Source: Symsagittifera roscoffensis | Taxonomy: Eukaryota; Xenacoelomorpha; Acoela; Convolutidae | Direction of reading: 5' to 3' | DNA length: 64,000 nt | Assembly: GCF_963678635.1 (NCBI RefSeq) | Contig: NC_087065.1 | Span: forward strand, 23,333,254-23,397,253 | In this document: in pieces, positions 1 to 9,189 of the stretch | How positions within the stretch are numbered: position 1 is the stretch's first letter | Layout of the letters: each line of letters begins with the position of its first letter | Translations under genes and position numbers: made by a program | Notes under the pieces: model-generated | What the model saw: only the letters and a program-made list of their open reading frames with translations | What the model was told of the DNA's origin: nothing | The model's database searches: none

Positions 1-2430
1 AAGAATCTGGAATTGCCATTGGCAAGTGAGACCTTCAATATGGGGATGATACTCTTGAGCTCGGAGGAAAAGGAAAAGAACACTTTCGAAGGGAACAGGG
101 ACATATTCCTGGGATCACTGAAGGACGATGCTTGGCAGGAGTTCTTGGAAGAATTCAATCAAGAAGTGGGCAGCGAGACGACGCTGGACAAATTCAAGGA
201 GGAACGGTGGGACACAGTCGTAAGATTTGGAGAACCGCTTCTGATAGGAACGGGCCTGGATGAGAAGGCGAGAAAAGAGCTACTGAGCAAGCTGGTAGAG
301 CTGAGGAATTCACGATCGAAGACTAGAGAAGAAAAATGTGAGGACAGCTCTACTCGGAGACAAAAAACTGTAGATAAAATGGTTGATGATATAAAAAGGG
401 ATAAGGTTGGGACTAGTAATATGATTAAAAGTACTAATATCCTTAAGGCTCGAGCAGGGGGGAGGCAAGAGTTGGAAGGAGTGGATGGAGAGGTCGAATC
501 AGTGATGGTAGCCACAACACCCTCAAGTAGAGATGTGAAGACTCGCAAGAGGAAGAGAGAAGTGGAAGGATTGGGTAGTCCTTCAGTGGATGCTGTTTCG
601 GAAGGAAACTTGAGAGAGACGGCGCCCATGGTTTTGGCTCGATGCAAGACGGCGGCATACAAGAGCAGCTCGGAGCTCAGAAGACCACTTGAAGTAGAGA
701 GGGAAATAGAGGTTTCCACCAGTTCGACATCGGAGGAAGACTTCAAGCCTCAGAAGATAAACGTGAAGAGAGGTTCAACGAACGGACAGACATGGGAAGT
801 AGATGTCGGCAAAGAATGGATCTCGAAGGCACACCAGGCCACGGGCAAGCGAGTGACAAGTGATCCATTGGAGAGGAACAAGACGAGGAACACCTCCCGG
901 ACGTGGTGGGTGGCCCTTGAAACATTGAACGAAATGGAGGACTGCTGGAAGAAGTTGGACAGTGGAGTAGCTCGCAAGCGACGCAATTGGGCCACCCAGC
1001 AAAAGGCCGAGGTTAATAGAATAGAAATGGCAAATCATCTGAAGAGGTCCTGGCAGAGTTTGTTGAAGGATCATTTTGAAGAAGCAATGAGGACACCCTC
1101 ATCAGCACCACCATTAATGGCGAATCCCTTCGTTAGAACTGCAGGACAATTAATGTTCACCTGGAGTCTGGTGGGGATAGAGTTGGAAACACTGACCTCG
1201 TATGACAGGCTGAAGTTGGGAAGCAAGAAGCTAGATGTGTATCAGGCACTGATGCAACACGTATCCAGGGATAACTCAGGCTTGAGCCTGGCTAGAAGAA
1301 AGGATGCCACGTGTTTCTTGAGATGGATAATGTCAATGATGTCTGATAGCACCATCCTGGCATGCCAACAGAGAGCAAGCGTAAGCAAAACCATGGAAAA
1401 AAGAGTCTCAACGGTCATCTTGAACGTGTATCAGAGCACAGGAATAGAAAAGGAAGAGGGTTCCAGACTATCCCTAGAGAACCATAGGAAGCTAGACGAG
1501 GTACGGAGGTTTTATAATAAGAAGTTCGAAGAAGAACATGATGTTCACCGTAACCTGGCCTCGTCAGAGCAGTACTCGAGGCTCAGCGAGAAGGGGGAAT
1601 ACCAATATGTGTCTGGAGTGATGGGAATGGCCTACAACCCCTTCTTAGACTCGGAAGCTGGAGGCGCCCACAGGAACCATGAGGTAGCGGAGCTATTGAA
1701 GTTTTGGACAGAAAGAATAATGGAAATAGACGCGGTGGAAAAAGAGGGGCCGAGCCTGGGCCTGATTCTTGAGAAAACACCAGAGGTGGTGAGCATACCG
1801 CATTCAAACAAGAGAGTTGAAGTGAACATGGGCGATGGAAATGGCTTGTTAACCACGAACTTGGGAGTGGTATGGAAGCTATTAAGACCCTCCTGGTGTC
1901 CACATCCCCACGCGAGTCTGATCGAAGAAACCACCGAGCGAGTGAGGTTAGCACCAACGGAAGATGAAGATCTGGCAAAGTTAAGTGTGCTGCATAAGCT
2001 AATTTCACCTCAGATGCAAGAGCCAGGCGAAAAGACTAGTAATCCCGGGTCAGCAAAGAAATTGGAGCCGGGTAGCTGTCTGGATTCGACGTGTGGAAAC
2101 GGAGAGCACACCGGCGATGGACGGTCATGCGTTAGAATACTGTCATTTCAAAAAGAAGACCTGGTCACTTGGTTCGAAGACATAACAGAAAGGGAGAAAA
2201 GTGAAGTGCAAATAGTAGCGGAGTGTTACGCGAGAACCACGGTGAATATAGCGACAGCTCTCGGATTCTTCTCGAGAATGTGTAGTCTGCAGTCACTGGA
2301 AAGACTAGAATCTGAACATCATTTAGTGACGGCGTTGAGCGTAGAATCATGGCCAGGGGTGTTGCAGGTGACTCAAAAACACATCCGGAGCTGGAAGGTT
2401 GGTCTCGAGGCGAAATGGGATTTCCCATGA
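1..2430 (+). CDS. ORF1 of unknown three-ORF module, copy A (5' partial)
   Basis: The frame is open from the first base of the window to a TGA at 2428-2430 (809 codons seen). It is the same protein as the complete copy at 9190-12402, missing about 260 N-terminal residues that lie left of the window. It differs from copy B at three visible codons, all amino-acid changing: GAT/AAT at 1345, CAC/CGC at 1546 and GGC/TGC at 2113. The last removes one cysteine of a CX4CX6CX4C cluster. No intron, stop or frameshift interrupts the frame. The last 82 bases overlap ORF2 in the -1 frame. I recognise no family; function unknown. Confidence 0.75.
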   Translation, partial: KNLELPLASETFNMGMILLSSEEKEKNTFEGNRDIFLGSLKDDAWQEFLEEFNQEVGSETTLDKFKEERWDTVVRFGEPLLIGTGLDEKARKELLSKLVELRNSRSKTREEKCEDSSTRRQKTVDKMVDDIKRDKVGTSNMIKSTNILKARAGGRQELEGVDGEVESVMVATTPSSRDVKTRKRKREVEGLGSPSVDAVSEGNLRETAPMVLARCKTAAYKSSSELRRPLEVEREIEVSTSSTSEEDFKPQKINVKRGSTNGQTWEVDVGKEWISKAHQATGKRVTSDPLERNKTRNTSRTWWVALETLNEMEDCWKKLDSGVARKRRNWATQQKAEVNRIEMANHLKRSWQSLLKDHFEEAMRTPSSAPPLMANPFVRTAGQLMFTWSLVGIELETLTSYDRLKLGSKKLDVYQALMQHVSRDNSGLSLARRKDATCFLRWIMSMMSDSTILACQQRASVSKTMEKRVSTVILNVYQSTGIEKEEGSRLSLENHRKLDEVRRFYNKKFEEEHDVHRNLASSEQYSRLSEKGEYQYVSGVMGMAYNPFLDSEAGGAHRNHEVAELLKFWTERIMEIDAVEKEGPSLGLILEKTPEVVSIPHSNKRVEVNMGDGNGLLTTNLGVVWKLLRPSWCPHPHASLIEETTERVRLAPTEDEDLAKLSVLHKLISPQMQEPGEKTSNPGSAKKLEPGSCLDSTCGNGEHTGDGRSCVRILSFQKEDLVTWFEDITEREKSEVQIVAECYARTTVNIATALGFFSRMCSLQSLERLESEHHLVTALSVESWPGVLQVTQKHIRSWKVGLEAKWDFP

Positions 2431-3311
2431 GCAAAGCTTATGGCTTGCCATTGAACGCGAAATCGCTGATAGGGTCAATGATGGCCAACTTGTGCGGAAG
2501 TCACTACCCACTGCACATGGTGATGGTGGAAGCATCCAGCCAGAGAGTACTGGTGGACAAGGCCTTCTCAGTGCCCAAGTGCGTGAGGTTGGCTCGGATA
2601 TCGCATCACTCGCACAAGTTGTTGAGAAAAATCAGAGGGACGGTACCAAAAGAATTGAGAGATGACTTGAGTGAAATCTGGGGAGAAGAACTTTTGAAGT
2701 TGGAGAGAGAGAACACAAGCGATCACGAGAGACAAAACGTGATCGAAAAACCTGTGGGAAGTGCTCCAAACCTGGAAGATAACGACACGATGCATGAGAA
2801 AATGATGGAGCTTGAGCCTCTCTTGGAAGCCTCGGGGGAGCGTAACCTCAGGAGCATTGAAATCACCCATGGAGAATGCCCATGCCACTGTTTAGCGCAA
2901 ACGGTGTGGTATCCAGATCACAAGAACCTTTGCCTGGTGTGGGATATGGAAGAAATCCAGTCGATCGGACTACCGGATCACCGACAGAAGGTGACGATCT
3001 TGGTAGTGAGTACGATCTTGGCTCTGAGATGGATAGAAGAGAATATAACGAAGTATCGGGAAGCGGGGACGCCAACGGCAGAGTCAATATACGCGATAGA
3101 CTACAGTAGGAGACTCGAGTTGTTTGAGACTGCGTGCAAGGTATTCGCCATACCAACGGAAGTCAGACATGTCTGGAGCCGTTTGAGGTACTTCCCATGG
3201 TTTCGGGCGACGCTGACGTCCTGGTTGTACATGACAACGAAAGATCACATGAGAAAACATCAAAAGGAGTATCGACAGTTCCAGGCCGAGATTGGGCCGG
3301 AAGCTTTCTAG
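2349..3311 (+). CDS. ORF2 of unknown module, copy A
   Basis: This 320-codon ORF has an ATG at 2349 with A at -3 and G at +4. It overlaps the end of ORF1 by 82 bases in the -1 frame and ends with TAG at 3309-3311. An in-frame ATG at 2427 overlaps the ORF1 stop as ATGA, so termination-reinitiation is an alternative start; a -1 frameshift on the heptamer at 2421 is a third route. The protein is mixed helical with a Cys/His patch (C177, C179, C181, H191, C195) and an aromatic-rich C-terminal part. I saw no polymerase, transposase, integrase or protease motif. It is identical to copy B at 12321-13283. Confidence 0.7.
   Translation: MARGVAGDSKTHPELEGWSRGEMGFPMSKAYGLPLNAKSLIGSMMANLCGSHYPLHMVMVEASSQRVLVDKAFSVPKCVRLARISHHSHKLLRKIRGTVPKELRDDLSEIWGEELLKLERENTSDHERQNVIEKPVGSAPNLEDNDTMHEKMMELEPLLEASGERNLRSIEITHGECPCHCLAQTVWYPDHKNLCLVWDMEEIQSIGLPDHRQKVTILVVSTILALRWIEENITKYREAGTPTAESIYAIDYSRRLELFETACKVFAIPTEVRHVWSRLRYFPWFRATLTSWLYMTTKDHMRKHQKEYRQFQAEIGPEAF
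2421..2430 (+). promoter_or_regulatory. Candidate recoding site at ORF1/ORF2 overlap, copy A
   Basis: The end of ORF1 reads, in frame, GAT TTC CCA TGA. The heptamer T_TTC_CCA has the X_XXY_YYZ form required for tandem -1 slippage, and -1 slippage enters exactly the ORF2 frame (TTT CCC ATG). The stop also overlaps an in-frame ORF2 ATG as ATGA, a known stop-restart arrangement. Whether either mechanism is used is inference. Confidence 0.35.
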
Positions 3312-3368
3312 AGACCCCTGTTAACCCATCGTAATGCAATCACGACAGGATGGAAGAGAGTGGGTAAA

Positions 3369-3662
3369 ATGTCTAGAGACAATACCAAGGCGAGGGAATC
3401 GATACTAGAGGAGGACCTGGCGAAGAACGTGAGCTTGAGCCTGCACAACTCCTTTTGTTTGAACCGGGAATCTAGGGTGAAGGCACTACCCAACCAAGCA
3501 AAGAGGTTGCAAGAGCAAAGAGAATGGATGCGATCCTACGAACAGCTGAAGGCTTGGGAGGAGATTGTGATTAGCTCCGATGATGAAGAGGAACTGTTGA
3601 GACAGTTTGCCGTATCTAGTACTTCAGGGTGTAGTACCTCCAAGGCGAAGAGTGCGAGATGA
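3369..3662 (+). CDS. ORF3 of unknown module, copy A
   Basis: A 97-aa ORF from the ATG at 3369 to TGA at 3660-3662. It lies in the same frame as ORF2, and the frame is open all the way from the ORF2 TAG at 3309, so it could be a separate small protein or a C-terminal extension of ORF2 made by readthrough. The first half is basic and coiled-coil-like. The second half has an Ile-Val-Ile core followed by Ser-Ser-Asp-Asp-Glu-Glu (residues 66-75), which fits a SUMO-interacting motif. The C-terminus is Ser/Lys rich. Function unknown. Confidence 0.55.
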   Translation: MSRDNTKARESILEEDLAKNVSLSLHNSFCLNRESRVKALPNQAKRLQEQREWMRSYEQLKAWEEIVISSDDEEELLRQFAVSSTSGCSTSKAKSAR

Positions 3663-5090
3663 GTGGGTGGCTCGTATGGATCTTGAGTCTTGAGAGGGGA
3701 AAGGGGGCTTGAGCGTGGATCCGGGTGAAACTTGGATTCACAAAAAAGAAGTTTTAACAAAGCAAATATTGTTATTAATATACTATATTTATTATATAAA
3801 TCAAAATGCTGCATGACAATTTCCTGATTGAATAGGACAAAAGAAATTTTAAATGATTGGCTTGGAAAGCAAGAATTCAAAGGTGCAGGTGTGTGCAGAT
3901 TTTGATTGCTGTTTAGCGATAGTGTGAAAATTTTACATGGCTGTGAATTTTGGGGTGTAGATAAGCTTAAGTCTGCTGCAAACTTCTGTAAATGACCACT
4001 GGCACTGTATCTTGAGTAACACTCGGTTTTCTGGGACTCACTGGCAGAAGACAGCACGCGATGAGGACATCGATCTCGAGTCCGGGGAGTATGTGCCAGT
4101 CGGTCATATTCGGAAGTTTGACCTTGAGAGAAGCAAAAAACACTTGATTTTGGAGTGAAATTTAGTTTTTCAAAATTTCGAATGGAACCTGTCATGCACG
4201 ATTTTCTCGCGATAACTGAAAATCAGAAAAGAGAAGTAAGAACGATCGAGTGACAATCGCTGGAAAGTTGCTAGAAAAATCAGTGGGAAATTGCTATTCG
4301 TAATTTCAGTAGCAATAATAATCGAGAGTAGAGCTGTCCCATCTAAAACAGAGACGAGCGCATTCCCACGAACTGGATTGTTGTGATTGGAGTACTATTA
4401 TTAACTGGACCAGAGTGAACCTTCGGTGGAAAGGTGGACAGCTAGAGTGTCCCAATGGTTCACGAGAACTTACAGTCTAGAGTAAAAACTTGTTCTTGTT
4501 ATTAAAACTGACTAACATTAAACTCATTTTAGTTACTTTATTAATTCTTGAGTTGCTTACCGACTTACTTACTTCCTGGTTCTTGAGCGTGCTACAATGT
4601 GAGTACTAATTTAAATTTCTAGAGTGTGTTTTATAATTGTTATGTTGAGGTAAGGCGAGTTTTAGGTTGATCCATCTGAAATGGATCAAAGTTACACTGT
4701 CTAATAAAAAGTAACTTAACGGATTGTTCCAACCCGGTTTTTAACGGCGTTCATGTATTTTGGGTATCTAGAGACCTAAGTATGGGGACGTTTCTAATTC
4801 TAGAGTGGGGGATATTTTAGTAGTAGCCTTTAAGCTGTAACGGGTCGTAGTCTCATGTCACAAGCGAACCGAATTGGCTCCGACTGATTTGAGGTACAAA
4901 AACACAAGAGATAGTGTCCCTGACTCTTGAGCCAATGGTTATAGGGCCTATTTTTCTTAAGCCTCATGTGTGACTGCAGTAGACGAATGTTACAAAATTC
5001 CACACTTGAATATCTTGCATTCCTGATAACAAAGCGTTGAAAAATGTAAGGTCAAGGTACTCTAAATAAAGACTTATTGGCCAGGGATTG
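3663..5090 (+). other. Non-coding tail of the module, copy A
   Basis: No ORF of interest. The stretch is notable for ten exact copies of TCTTGAG or TCTAGAG (3681, 3688, about 4012, 4477, 4541, 4581, 4618, 4768, 4799, 4923) and for small hairpins near 4667-4715. An AATAAA lies near 4703. It may be the 3' untranslated or control region of the module. Confidence 0.4.
4667..4689 (+). other. 9-bp stem-loop in module tail, copy A
   Basis: TTGATCCAT and ATGGATCAA pair perfectly around a 5-nt loop. A second short stem (AGTTAC with GTAACT) follows within 30 nt and encloses an AATAAA-like run. The equivalent in copy B is at 14,640-14,662. Possibly a 3'-end or regulatory RNA structure. Confidence 0.4.
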
Positions 5091-5109
5091 CAATATATTG
5101 AATGATCAG

Positions 5110-5556
5110 ATATTGAATATTGAGACGATGTCAATATTGAATTTTTAATATTGAGATATTGAAGGCTAGATATTGATATTGATATTGAATTTTTTGTAGA
5201 TATTGAGAAAAACGGATTTTGTATCATTGCTTGAAACGTGACGTTTTAACACATACACATAAAACAAATGGTGATAAAAAGTTTCAACTCAATTCACTCA
5301 AGCATTAAAATTAAACAAATTAAACAAAAAACAATTACATTGCAAAAAAAACTAAACAAATTTAATTATATATTTCGAAATTCAATATTGAATTTGGTCT
5401 CTGGTATCTTAAAATAGTGATAATATTGAGATATTGAGCTTTTAGATATTGATATTGATATTGATATTGAAATTTCATCCTATTTGATATTGATATTGAT
5501 ATTGAATGGAAGATATTGATATTGAGCTCAATATATTGATATTGTATTGAAATCCC
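5110..5556 (+). repeat. GATATT-type microsatellite blocks, copy A
   Basis: Two imperfect blocks (about 5110-5215 and 5383-5556) of tandem GATATT/ATATTGA hexamers lie immediately 3' of the LINE on its own strand. The second block is read as Ile-Ser-Ile-Gln-Tyr repeats in the LINE frame. LINEs of the CR1/L2 type commonly end in short tandem repeats, so this is probably the LINE tail, later expanded. Confidence 0.7.
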
Positions 5557-5562
5557 TGTTAT

Positions 5563-7883
5563 TGGCATCAAGAAACATTTTTGCAGTCTTTCGCTGTAGG
5601 AACAGACTTTAATCCACTTTGTAACTCTTGATAACAAGGTTTCCATGCTTTTCAGCTCGGTTCGACTAGGATACCATATCGGGGAGCAGTAGCAGAGAGA
5701 AGATAAAATATAAGCCTTAATAACTTGAACCTTTGTGGCTAATGGCGTACTGAAAGGTATAACACGTCTAAGAGAATAGAAAATATTGTAGCAGCTTTTT
5801 ATTTTGGCAGTGATATGTGACTTCCAATTCAATGTGTTGTCGACTATGAGTCCCAGGTCTTTGACTGTGGTGCTGTCCGGAACAATATGATCTCCAAGTT
5901 TCAGAAAGTGGGGAGTTGGTAAAGTGTGCTTGTTAGCAAAATGAGCAAATACGGTTTTCTTCGTATTGAAAGTCATCCCATTTTTGGCTGCCCATTCAAC
6001 ACACCGGTCAACATCAGCTTGTAGTAATCTCAGGGAATGAGCTCTTGACTTACTATCATCAGCGAATAAAAAGCCAGAGAGGACACCATTAATTTTGACA
6101 CATTGTCGACGGTGCTTCAAATATGAAGACAACAGACGCAAGAGGTTTCCTCCCACGCCAAAGTTTCGAAGTTTTTGTAATAGTACATGATGAGGAACTT
6201 TATCAAATGCCTTGCAAAAGTCCAAATACACGGCAAACGATTCGGAGTTTTCATCCAATGATTTATGGATGTCATGGAGATAGAGTAAAAGTTGTGATTG
6301 ACAAGAGCGTTTACGCGTAAAGCCAAATTGTCTATGTGTCAGTCTGTCAGCAACAAAGGAATAGAGTTTATTATATAGAACGCGTTCAAAAATAAGAGAA
6401 GGTTTAGATAAAATACTGATCGGGCGATAACAGCTAATATCCATCTTACTGCCAGATTTGAAGATAGGCGTCACATATGAGTCTTTCCACTGAGAAGGGT
6501 ACTCGCAGCTGTCCACGATACCAGCAAAGAGTTTGTACACATGGAATGTGAGATTATCTGCATTCTCACGCAGAAACAGCCCGGGAATGGATTCTAACCC
6601 AGTACCTAGCGAAGCAAGTTTTAGAGCAGCGTTAACTTCTTCAAAACCAAATACGACATCATTGAAGTCGCCGGGACTGAAGTCTGTGAATATGCCAACA
6701 GACCTGTTGAATACGTTACTAAAATGGTTGTTGGAAGCTGTTGCAATACTGTAGTTACAGCGAAATGTGGAGTCTTCCAGCACCATGGACTTTGGAATAT
6801 GACTAGTTTGATTGATTGCTTTGATAAAAGCATAGCAGTCAGAGGTCTTCGCGTTTCTAGCAGTGAAAGTTTGTGTGAAAATAACTGTGTCTAACTCGAT
6901 AGACTCAGAGGCTGCTTTGCGGAGTCTGGTAACATTACCGTCTTCATATTTGCTGAATTGCTTTCTCAATCGACGTTCTGCAGTATGAAGTTTATTAAGG
7001 GAATGTATTGTATGTGAAGAATAGAAGTAAGGATACTTCGCTCGTTTAATTCTGCTTTCAGTGCAATGAGAATCGATAACTGTATGAAAGTATTGGAGCC
7101 AATGAGTGACGTAATTAGGATGTGACGTAGGTAAAATTAGCGAGAACAGAGATGAGCTAATGTCCTCAATAGCGGCATGGAAATTTTTCACTTTCAAACT
7201 AATGTTTGTGGTGTTTTCATTAACGGCAGTCACGAGATTTTCTATTTTCAAGTTCGCGATAACACCTATGTGATCAGAGAAGTCCACAACTCTTTTACAA
7301 GGAATAGATTTCAATGACATGTCAGTAAAACAAAGATCGAGAGTGTTGCCTGAGGAATGCGTGGCGAAGTCGACAACTTGTTCTAAACCAGCATTCAATA
7401 AACAATCGAGCGTATCCGCATAATCATCGCTGGAAGCTAGAGCAGAGTCCCAGTCGATATCCGGCATATTAAAGTCGCCGCAAATAAATTTTGAAGAGTT
7501 TGAATGGTTCGATAGTATGGGTTTCAAAGTGTTCACCAGTTCTTGGGAAGAAACACGCAAGCGACTGCCTGAAGGGGGTTGTAGACGCAGATAATCAGGT
7601 TGATATGTCGGGAAGTAAAATGCAGGATACATAATCGCAGTTTGTTTGAATATTCAGAAACGCAATTGAATTTTTGCAGAGAATCATCGTGCCACCATGT
7701 TCTCCGACATCACGAACCGAGAATGCTGCAATATGGTAGTTTGTGTCCACAAAAAAACCATCAGAGGGGCTGCAATCTAACCAAGTTTCTGTGATGCAGA
7801 CAACATCGGGGTTGATCAAATGCACTACTTTAATAAACTTCAATCGTTTGCTCAGCGATAAAAGACTCCTCGCGTTTTGTATG
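5563..7883 (-). pseudogene. LINE ORF2: endonuclease-reverse transcriptase, broken, copy A
   Basis: The endonuclease begins near 7883 with NARSLLS and the ITETWLD motif, then shifts frame near 7600. It continues in the 5362-7632 frame with GDFNMPDIDW and the RT blocks YRPISILS, AVYLDFCKAFDKV and FADD. The residues expected between the VKINGVLS block and FADD, including the SGVPQGS/LGPLLF block, are absent: the text runs straight from VLSG to FLFADD near 6050-6080. The thumb region (NTLNWKSHI, YCSPIWYPS) is present. After about 5563 the frame runs into GATATT repeats. The intact enzyme would nick target DNA and prime reverse transcription; this copy cannot. Confidence 0.85.
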
Positions 7884-7906
7884 TATAAATTTAGCGTTTG
7901 TTGTAG

Positions 7907-8762
7907 TCATTCGTCGGCTTCCGACTTTCTCTCCTTGCAATCGACATAAAGTTTCAAGTTCCGAATTTTTATTCTTTGTTTTTCAATACCGGACTGCAAT
8001 AGTTCGTGTCGCTTCGAGAGTAACTGTTTTTCAACTAAGCGCTCAGAAGAGGAAAGTTCGCTCAATATGAGTATTGAACTGCTTTCATATAAACGTGCTT
8101 CAATCGCTTTTGATCTGCAGAGTCGTGCATGCCAGATAGAACTAGAAGAAAGCAATAACTGGTCTACTCCGATCTTTAGAGAATTTCCCAACATGATAAC
8201 AGTCTTTTAACTTGGCTTCAGGTAACTTCAAAGTATCGAGAATTTTTTCAATAGCTTGCTTGTCGTCGAGTTGCCGAGCATCGTTGAATCGCTTGTCACT
8301 TTCCTTTATACCGATAATTTTGACCCGGTATTTGTGCGAGTCATCACATGGCGCGTTTTGTCGAGTAGCACTCGCTGTTGATACTTGAGGATCAACAGTT
8401 TTCGCGTCGACGGTGTTTATTGCTGTTTCAAGGATATCGAGTTTTTTGATTAACAATCCCACAGAATCAGATAAACACAAAATAACTGACCGATCTTGTC
8501 TCCGTGTGTAACAATTTGTGCAATACCAGCAAGTTGTAGTAAGTGTCTGCAGTAGTTGTAGTTGCGGGTCAGAGATGTTTACGCACGTCCCATGAAACCA
8601 GCAGCTGCACTCATCACACTGTACACCTGACTGCACAGTACCGTTGCAGCACCCACATTTCCACTTTGCATTGGCGTTTGAGGTTTGATCAGTCTTGTTA
8701 GAGGTCGATCCAGTCCCGTTGTTTGATGTTGATTCATTCCTGTTTCGTCCACCAGCAACCAT
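7907..8762 (-). pseudogene. LINE ORF1 with PHD-like zinc finger, frameshifted, copy A
   Basis: An ATG at 8762 opens a 206-codon frame with a Ser/Asn/Thr-rich start, then a PHD-type zinc finger (CGCC, CDECSCWFH and CWYCTNC blocks). An RRM-like segment typical of LINE ORF1 proteins follows (VKIIGIKES, CYHVGKF). A frameshift near 8142-8194 moves the homology to the next frame, which continues (SIWHARLCRSKA) to a stop at 7907. Such proteins bind the LINE RNA. Copy A keeps the Cys of CDEC that copy B has changed to Tyr. Confidence 0.8.
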
Positions 8763-9089
8763 TATACCGGAAACTATTTAATAAGTTTATCAAAACAATT
8801 AGGCTAGTTAACAGGCTAGCGAACACAACCAAATTTTTTGGTGTTGTTCGCAACCAAAGATATGAAATTTGTATGATTAGTACAAAAGATATGAAATTTA
8901 GCAAAAGATATGAAATTTGTATGATTAGTATTTTTTCATAGACTAGTTGATGGAATTGTATGATTAGCATTTTCGGTCTATGCAGGTCAACGCGGGACGA
9001 CAACCAGTTCAATGTGTGGTCCATTAACATCAGGTCGACAAAGTCGTTACTACTTAAAGGCTATCGGCCAAACTGCGCAAATTAACATT
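8763..9089 (+). repeat. Truncated copy of the R direct repeat
   Basis: 8898-9089 matches 18,871-19,062 and 19,643-19,834, and contains short internal repeats of TATGAAATTTGTATGATTAG. It is cut off at the unit A/unit B junction, so the breakpoint of the 10-kb duplication lies within this repeat. Confidence 0.85.
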
Positions 9090-9189
9090 CTGGAACTTGA
9101 ACCCATTGACGGCGGACGGACGAGAAATCTTGAGAATTCCTGCCTGGAAGGAGTGCTTCGCACTGGTGAAGAGGGAGCTGGAGACCATA

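Larger units (their letters stand above)
5557..8762 (-). mobile_element. Decayed CR1/L2-type LINE, copy A
   Basis: On the minus strand this reads, in order, a PHD-finger ORF1, an endonuclease/exonuclease/phosphatase-type endonuclease and a reverse transcriptase, then GATATT repeats. That is the layout of CR1/L2-group non-LTR retrotransposons. It carries frameshifts in ORF1 and in the endonuclease and an in-frame deletion in the RT core, so it is not autonomous. It is oriented against the three-ORF module and was duplicated together with it. Confidence 0.85.
1..9089 (+). repeat. Unit A of 9,973-bp tandem duplication (left part outside window)
   Basis: Positions 1-9,089 recur almost unchanged at 9,973-19,062; the offset is 9,972 at the start and becomes 9,973 after a one-base G insertion near 14,783. 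I count roughly ten differences over 9.1 kb (for example 1345, 1547, 2113, a G-run near 4807, 5277, near 7428-7430, 7472, 8610 and 8736). The copies part after the shared AACATT at 9,089/19,062. The near identity means a very recent duplication, or two haplotypes wrongly joined in tandem by the assembler. Confidence 0.95.

Noticed and set aside
159-746. Long Ser/Leu-rich minus-strand ORFs inside ORF1 (also 1583-2008 and the copies at +9,972)
   Set aside because: They are shadows of the plus-strand ORF1 codon usage; the composition (Ser, Leu, Pro) is that of an antisense frame and there are no independent signals.
3508-4195. 219-codon minus-strand ORF over the ORF3 end and tail (and copy at 13508-14167)
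   Set aside because: It overlaps ORF3 antisense and continues into AT-rich tail with low-complexity residues; no motif or start context supports it.
9097-9189. ORF1 starting at 9097
   Set aside because: The codon there is TTG, not ATG; in a eukaryote the first usable start in the frame is the ATG at 9190.
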